This document shows positions 5,935 through 7,603 of a stretch of 7,603 nt of DNA, piece after piece. Under the pieces are notes generated by a model that saw nothing but the letters and a program-made list of their open reading frames with translations, was not told the origin of the DNA and ran no database searches. Source of the DNA: JAFARZ01 sp036490795 (GTDB taxonomy: Bacteria; Actinomycetota; Actinomycetes; Streptosporangiales; Streptosporangiaceae); contig DASXDG010000019.1 of the NCBI GenBank assembly GCA_036490795.1, positions 1 through 7,603 of the forward strand, written 5' to 3'. Each line of letters starts with the position of its first letter. Positions within the stretch are counted from its first letter, which is position 1. A program made the position numbers and the translations under genes.

Positions 5935-5963
5935 GACGTTACAATGCGAAGCATGGTGACGTC
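5935..5963. promoter_or_regulatory. 29-bp dyad over the divergent exporter/CGNR promoters
   Basis: GACGTTACAATGC (5935-5947) and GCATGGTGACGTC (5951-5963) form an inverted repeat around the centre GAA, with 11 of 13 positions complementary and one further G-T pair. It ends in the perfect palindrome GTGACGTCAC (5956-5965). It covers a TACAAT hexamer for the plus strand (5940-5945) and a TAACGT hexamer for the minus strand (5941-5936), so one bound protein could control both genes. Its use as an operator is inferred. Confidence 0.65.
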
Positions 5964-5965
5964 AC
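5936..5965 (-). promoter_or_regulatory. Predicted promoter of the MFS exporter (leaderless)
   Basis: On the minus strand GTGACG (5965-5960) lies 18 bases from TAACGT (5941-5936), an acceptable -35 and TANNNT-type -10 pair. The GTG start codon at 5929 follows the hexamer by six bases, so transcription would begin at or next to the start codon. Confidence 0.45.
5940..5945 (+). promoter_or_regulatory. Predicted -10 element of the CGNR regulator gene (leaderless)
   Basis: TACAAT is one base from the -10 consensus and ends seven bases before ATG 5953, the spacing of leaderless actinobacterial transcripts. No convincing -35 hexamer is visible 16-19 bases upstream. It overlaps the in-frame ATG at 5944, which argues against that upstream start. 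Confidence 0.5.
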
Positions 5966-6534
5966 CCCATTTCGCCCAGCTTGGCCGGGCCGTGTACGAG
6001 GCAGCGGACCGAACCGCCGCTCTGCTGGAGGTACTGCGCCTTGACGGCGATCAGCGAGAGCGTGTCGCTGACGTGCTTCGCCAGCACGGTGAGCCCGAGC
6101 TGACCGAGGTCTGCGCGGCCGATCTCGCCGAGCTGCGCGGCGCGGGAGCGTTGCTCTACGAGGTCTTCACCGCCCGTGACGTCGCCGAGGCCGCGGACCG
6201 GATCAACGACCTGCTGGCTGGCCGCGCGCAGGTGCCCCGGCTGACCAGCCATAACGGGCTAACCGGCTGGCACCTGCACGTGGACAGCGACGACGACGCA
6301 CCGTGGGGAGAGTGGTTCATCACCTCGTCCTGCCTGGCGCTGGCGATCTTGCTGGCCGAGCGGCAGCAGCTCCCGGCGGGGATCTGCGCCTCGTCGTCGT
6401 GCGGCCGGCCTTTCGTGAATACCGGACGGGGGAGCGAGCGCCGGTACTGCTCGACCAGGTGCGGCACCCGGGAACGCGTCGCCGCGCACCGTGACGTCGG
6501 CCGCACCGTAGCTGTCGGCGACAAGCCGGCCTGA
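5953..6534 (+). CDS. CGNR zinc-finger protein (ABATE-type putative transcriptional regulator)
   Basis: A 193-residue soluble protein (numbering from ATG 5953). The N-terminal ~135 residues look like the ABATE domain found before this zinc finger. The C-terminal finger has four cysteines, C145-x4-C150-x15-C166-x3-C170, in the family context CASSSCGRPFVNT and RRYCSTRCGTR, followed by the conserved ERVAAHR. The signature normally reads CGNR; here it is CGTR. Members are thought to bind DNA as transcriptional regulators. The gene is divergent from the MFS exporter across a 29-bp dyad, so self-regulation and control of the exporter operon are likely. The start is placed at 5953 because the probable -10 box overlaps the in-frame ATG at 5944, which would add three residues; no Shine-Dalgarno supports either. 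Family call is secure, target is inferred. Confidence 0.9.
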   Translation: MVTSPHFAQLGRAVYEAADRTAALLEVLRLDGDQRERVADVLRQHGEPELTEVCAADLAELRGAGALLYEVFTARDVAEAADRINDLLAGRAQVPRLTSHNGLTGWHLHVDSDDDAPWGEWFITSSCLALAILLAERQQLPAGICASSSCGRPFVNTGRGSERRYCSTRCGTRERVAAHRDVGRTVAVGDKPA

Positions 6535-6549
6535 TGGAAGCATGGTAAA

Positions 6550-6572
6550 CGCGGGCGGCGATGCCTCCCGCG
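6550..6572 (+). terminator. GC-rich hairpin after the CGNR gene
   Basis: CGCGGG pairs with CCCGCG around an inner GGC-GAT-GCC, giving nine base pairs with one C-T mismatch. It starts 16 bases after the TGA. There is no T tract, as is common for actinobacterial terminators, so termination is likely but not certain. Confidence 0.55.
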
Positions 6573-6657
6573 ACCGTTTCCAGGCGAAGATGCCGGGTCT
6601 GATCTCAGGACGCATAGCATCCGGGGCCGTCCCATCGCGCCGGTGAACACCACTGGC

Positions 6658-6693
6658 CTGAGCTATTCGACTCTATTCAGACCGGAAGCTCAG
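6658..6693. promoter_or_regulatory. Inverted and direct repeats upstream of the CHAT protease gene
   Basis: CTGAGCT (6658-6664) and AGCTCAG (6687-6693) are a perfect 7-bp inverted repeat separated by 22 bases. Between them CTATTC occurs twice (6663-6668, 6673-6678), exactly 10 bp apart. The region is 45-80 bp before the protease start codon, where an activator or repressor could bind. No clear -35/-10 pair could be assigned. Confidence 0.35.
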
Positions 6694-6737
6694 AACATCA
6701 CTCGTGCGTAGTTAAATGATGATGGGAGGGTTGGGGG

Positions 6738-7603
6738 ATGGCGGACCGGATTGTGGTAGATCTGGCCGCTGACGGCCGGGCGTCGGTCGCGTCATGGCTG
6801 GACGGTGACGAACTTCCGTCCCCTGCGGAGCAGTTCGACCTGACCTGGCCGCTGGAGGCGGAAGCGCTCGAGGATCTGCGCTGGTATTTAGAGGATTACC
6901 TGATCGCGCCGTTCGGCGTGTACGGCGAGCGTGGCCCGAGGGTCCAGGCGCGGCTCGCGGACTGGGGTGCCGCCGTGTTCGGCGCGGTCTTCGGAGCCGG
7001 CCCGGCGCGAGACGCGTACGTGAAGCTGCGCGCTCGTCAGGGCGCGGCGAAGCTCGTGTTCCGGTCGTCGTCGCCGAAACTGCTCGGCCTGCCGTGGGAG
7101 CTGATGCGCGATCCGGGGCGCCCGACACCGCTAGCGCTGGACCTGGCCGGGATGAGCCGGAGCCTGCCGACCGCGCAGCTAGCGGACACGCTGCCGGTGC
7201 CGGGCGGGAAGCTGCGCGTGCTGATGGTGATCTCCCGGCCGGCCGGCGGGCGGGACGTGGGATACCAGATGATCGCCCGGCCTTTGCTGCGCCGCCTGGA
7301 AGCGGTGCGCGGCGAGGTGGACCTGATGGTGCTGCGTCCGCCGACGCTGGACGCGCTCAAGGAGACGCTCGCCGAGGCGGCGGAGCGAGGTGAGCCTTTT
7401 CAGGTGGTGCACTTCGACGGGCACGGGGTGCTGCGCAGGTCCGCGGTCGCCGGCGGAGGGCACGGCACAGGCATGTACGCGGGGCAGGCGGACGAGGGCG
7501 TGCTGGCCTTCGAGAAGCCCGGCGGCGGCTCAGACGAGGTATCGGCCGCGAAGATCGCCCAGGTACTGAAGCACGCTCAGGTCCCGGTGGTGGTGCTGAA
7601 CGC
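6738..7603 (+). CDS. CHAT-domain (caspase-like) protease, N-terminal part, cut by window edge
   Basis: The visible 288 complete codons encode a CHAT-domain cysteine peptidase of the caspase/separase clan. An N-terminal alpha/beta region (VVFDL-like IVVDLAADGR, LEDLRWYLEDYL, LLGLPWELMRDPGRP) precedes the peptidase fold: strand LRVLMVISRP (about 159-168), then VVHFDGHG with the catalytic-type histidine H229 at residues 223-230, and the strand VPVVVLNA at the last bases. The next codon should be the catalytic cysteine of an NAC motif, just outside. GGAGG at 6725-6729 lies 8 bases before ATG. In related actinobacterial proteins the CHAT domain is N-terminal and followed by a long repeat (often TPR) region, which cannot be checked here. 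CHAT proteases act in several bacterial immune and cell-death systems; that role is not shown for this one. Confidence 0.9.
   Translation, partial: MADRIVVDLAADGRASVASWLDGDELPSPAEQFDLTWPLEAEALEDLRWYLEDYLIAPFGVYGERGPRVQARLADWGAAVFGAVFGAGPARDAYVKLRARQGAAKLVFRSSSPKLLGLPWELMRDPGRPTPLALDLAGMSRSLPTAQLADTLPVPGGKLRVLMVISRPAGGRDVGYQMIARPLLRRLEAVRGEVDLMVLRPPTLDALKETLAEAAERGEPFQVVHFDGHGVLRRSAVAGGGHGTGMYAGQADEGVLAFEKPGGGSDEVSAAKIAQVLKHAQVPVVVLN

Noticed and set aside
6716..6772. Short frame beginning at the triple ATG at 6716-6724, overlapping the CHAT gene start
   Set aside because: No ribosome binding site and a glycine-rich 18-residue product without features; probably chance, although translation could be tested.

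Overview
The window is high-GC DNA with strongly GC-biased third codon positions. It has GTG as well as ATG starts, stop/start overlaps of the ATGA type and several apparently leaderless starts, which point to an actinomycete (Streptomyces/Streptosporangium-like). No RNA genes, CRISPR arrays or transposase genes were seen. All product names come from reading the translated protein; no database search was run.

Left part (1-3480) is a mix of intact genes and deletion scars. On the minus strand, 1-668 is a broken fusion: an ArsR-type repressor runs into two fragments of an MFS exporter, with a frameshift between the fragments. Next (539-2530, minus) is a family A (PolI-like) DNA polymerase with catalytic motifs A, B and C. 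Its C-terminus runs about 80 residues past the normal family end into the ArsR remnant. A TetR regulator (2527-3090, minus) precedes it and shares an ATGA stop/start overlap. The divergent aldo/keto reductase (3181-3480, plus) is only a 99-residue internally deleted remnant, but the intergenic region still carries GGAACA-type inverted repeats suited to TetR binding.

Centre (3489-5929, minus) is the most notable unit: MFS exporter, then a tiny Trp-rich leader peptide (MNFVASWWWAG), then a complete attenuator with alternative hairpins, then trpS encoding tryptophanyl-tRNA synthetase. The leader start codon overlaps the exporter stop codon. The layout resembles the ribosome-mediated attenuation known for the inducible, indolmycin-resistant auxiliary TrpRS of Streptomyces coelicolor. 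Two active-site positions linked to indolmycin sensitivity look substituted here. The likely reading is a tryptophan-starvation-inducible resistance module (alternative target enzyme plus exporter). The exporter's central loop contains a 12-bp GC-rich minisatellite and two copies of a palindromic 24-bp repeat.

Right part: a CGNR zinc-finger regulator (5953-6534, plus) diverges from the exporter. A 29-bp dyad covers the predicted -10 elements of both and could be the shared operator. After a hairpin and a small repeat region, the N-terminal part of a CHAT-domain (caspase-like) protease (6738 to the window edge) begins on the plus strand. Its GHG histidine motif is visible, and its expected catalytic cysteine lies immediately beyond the last base.
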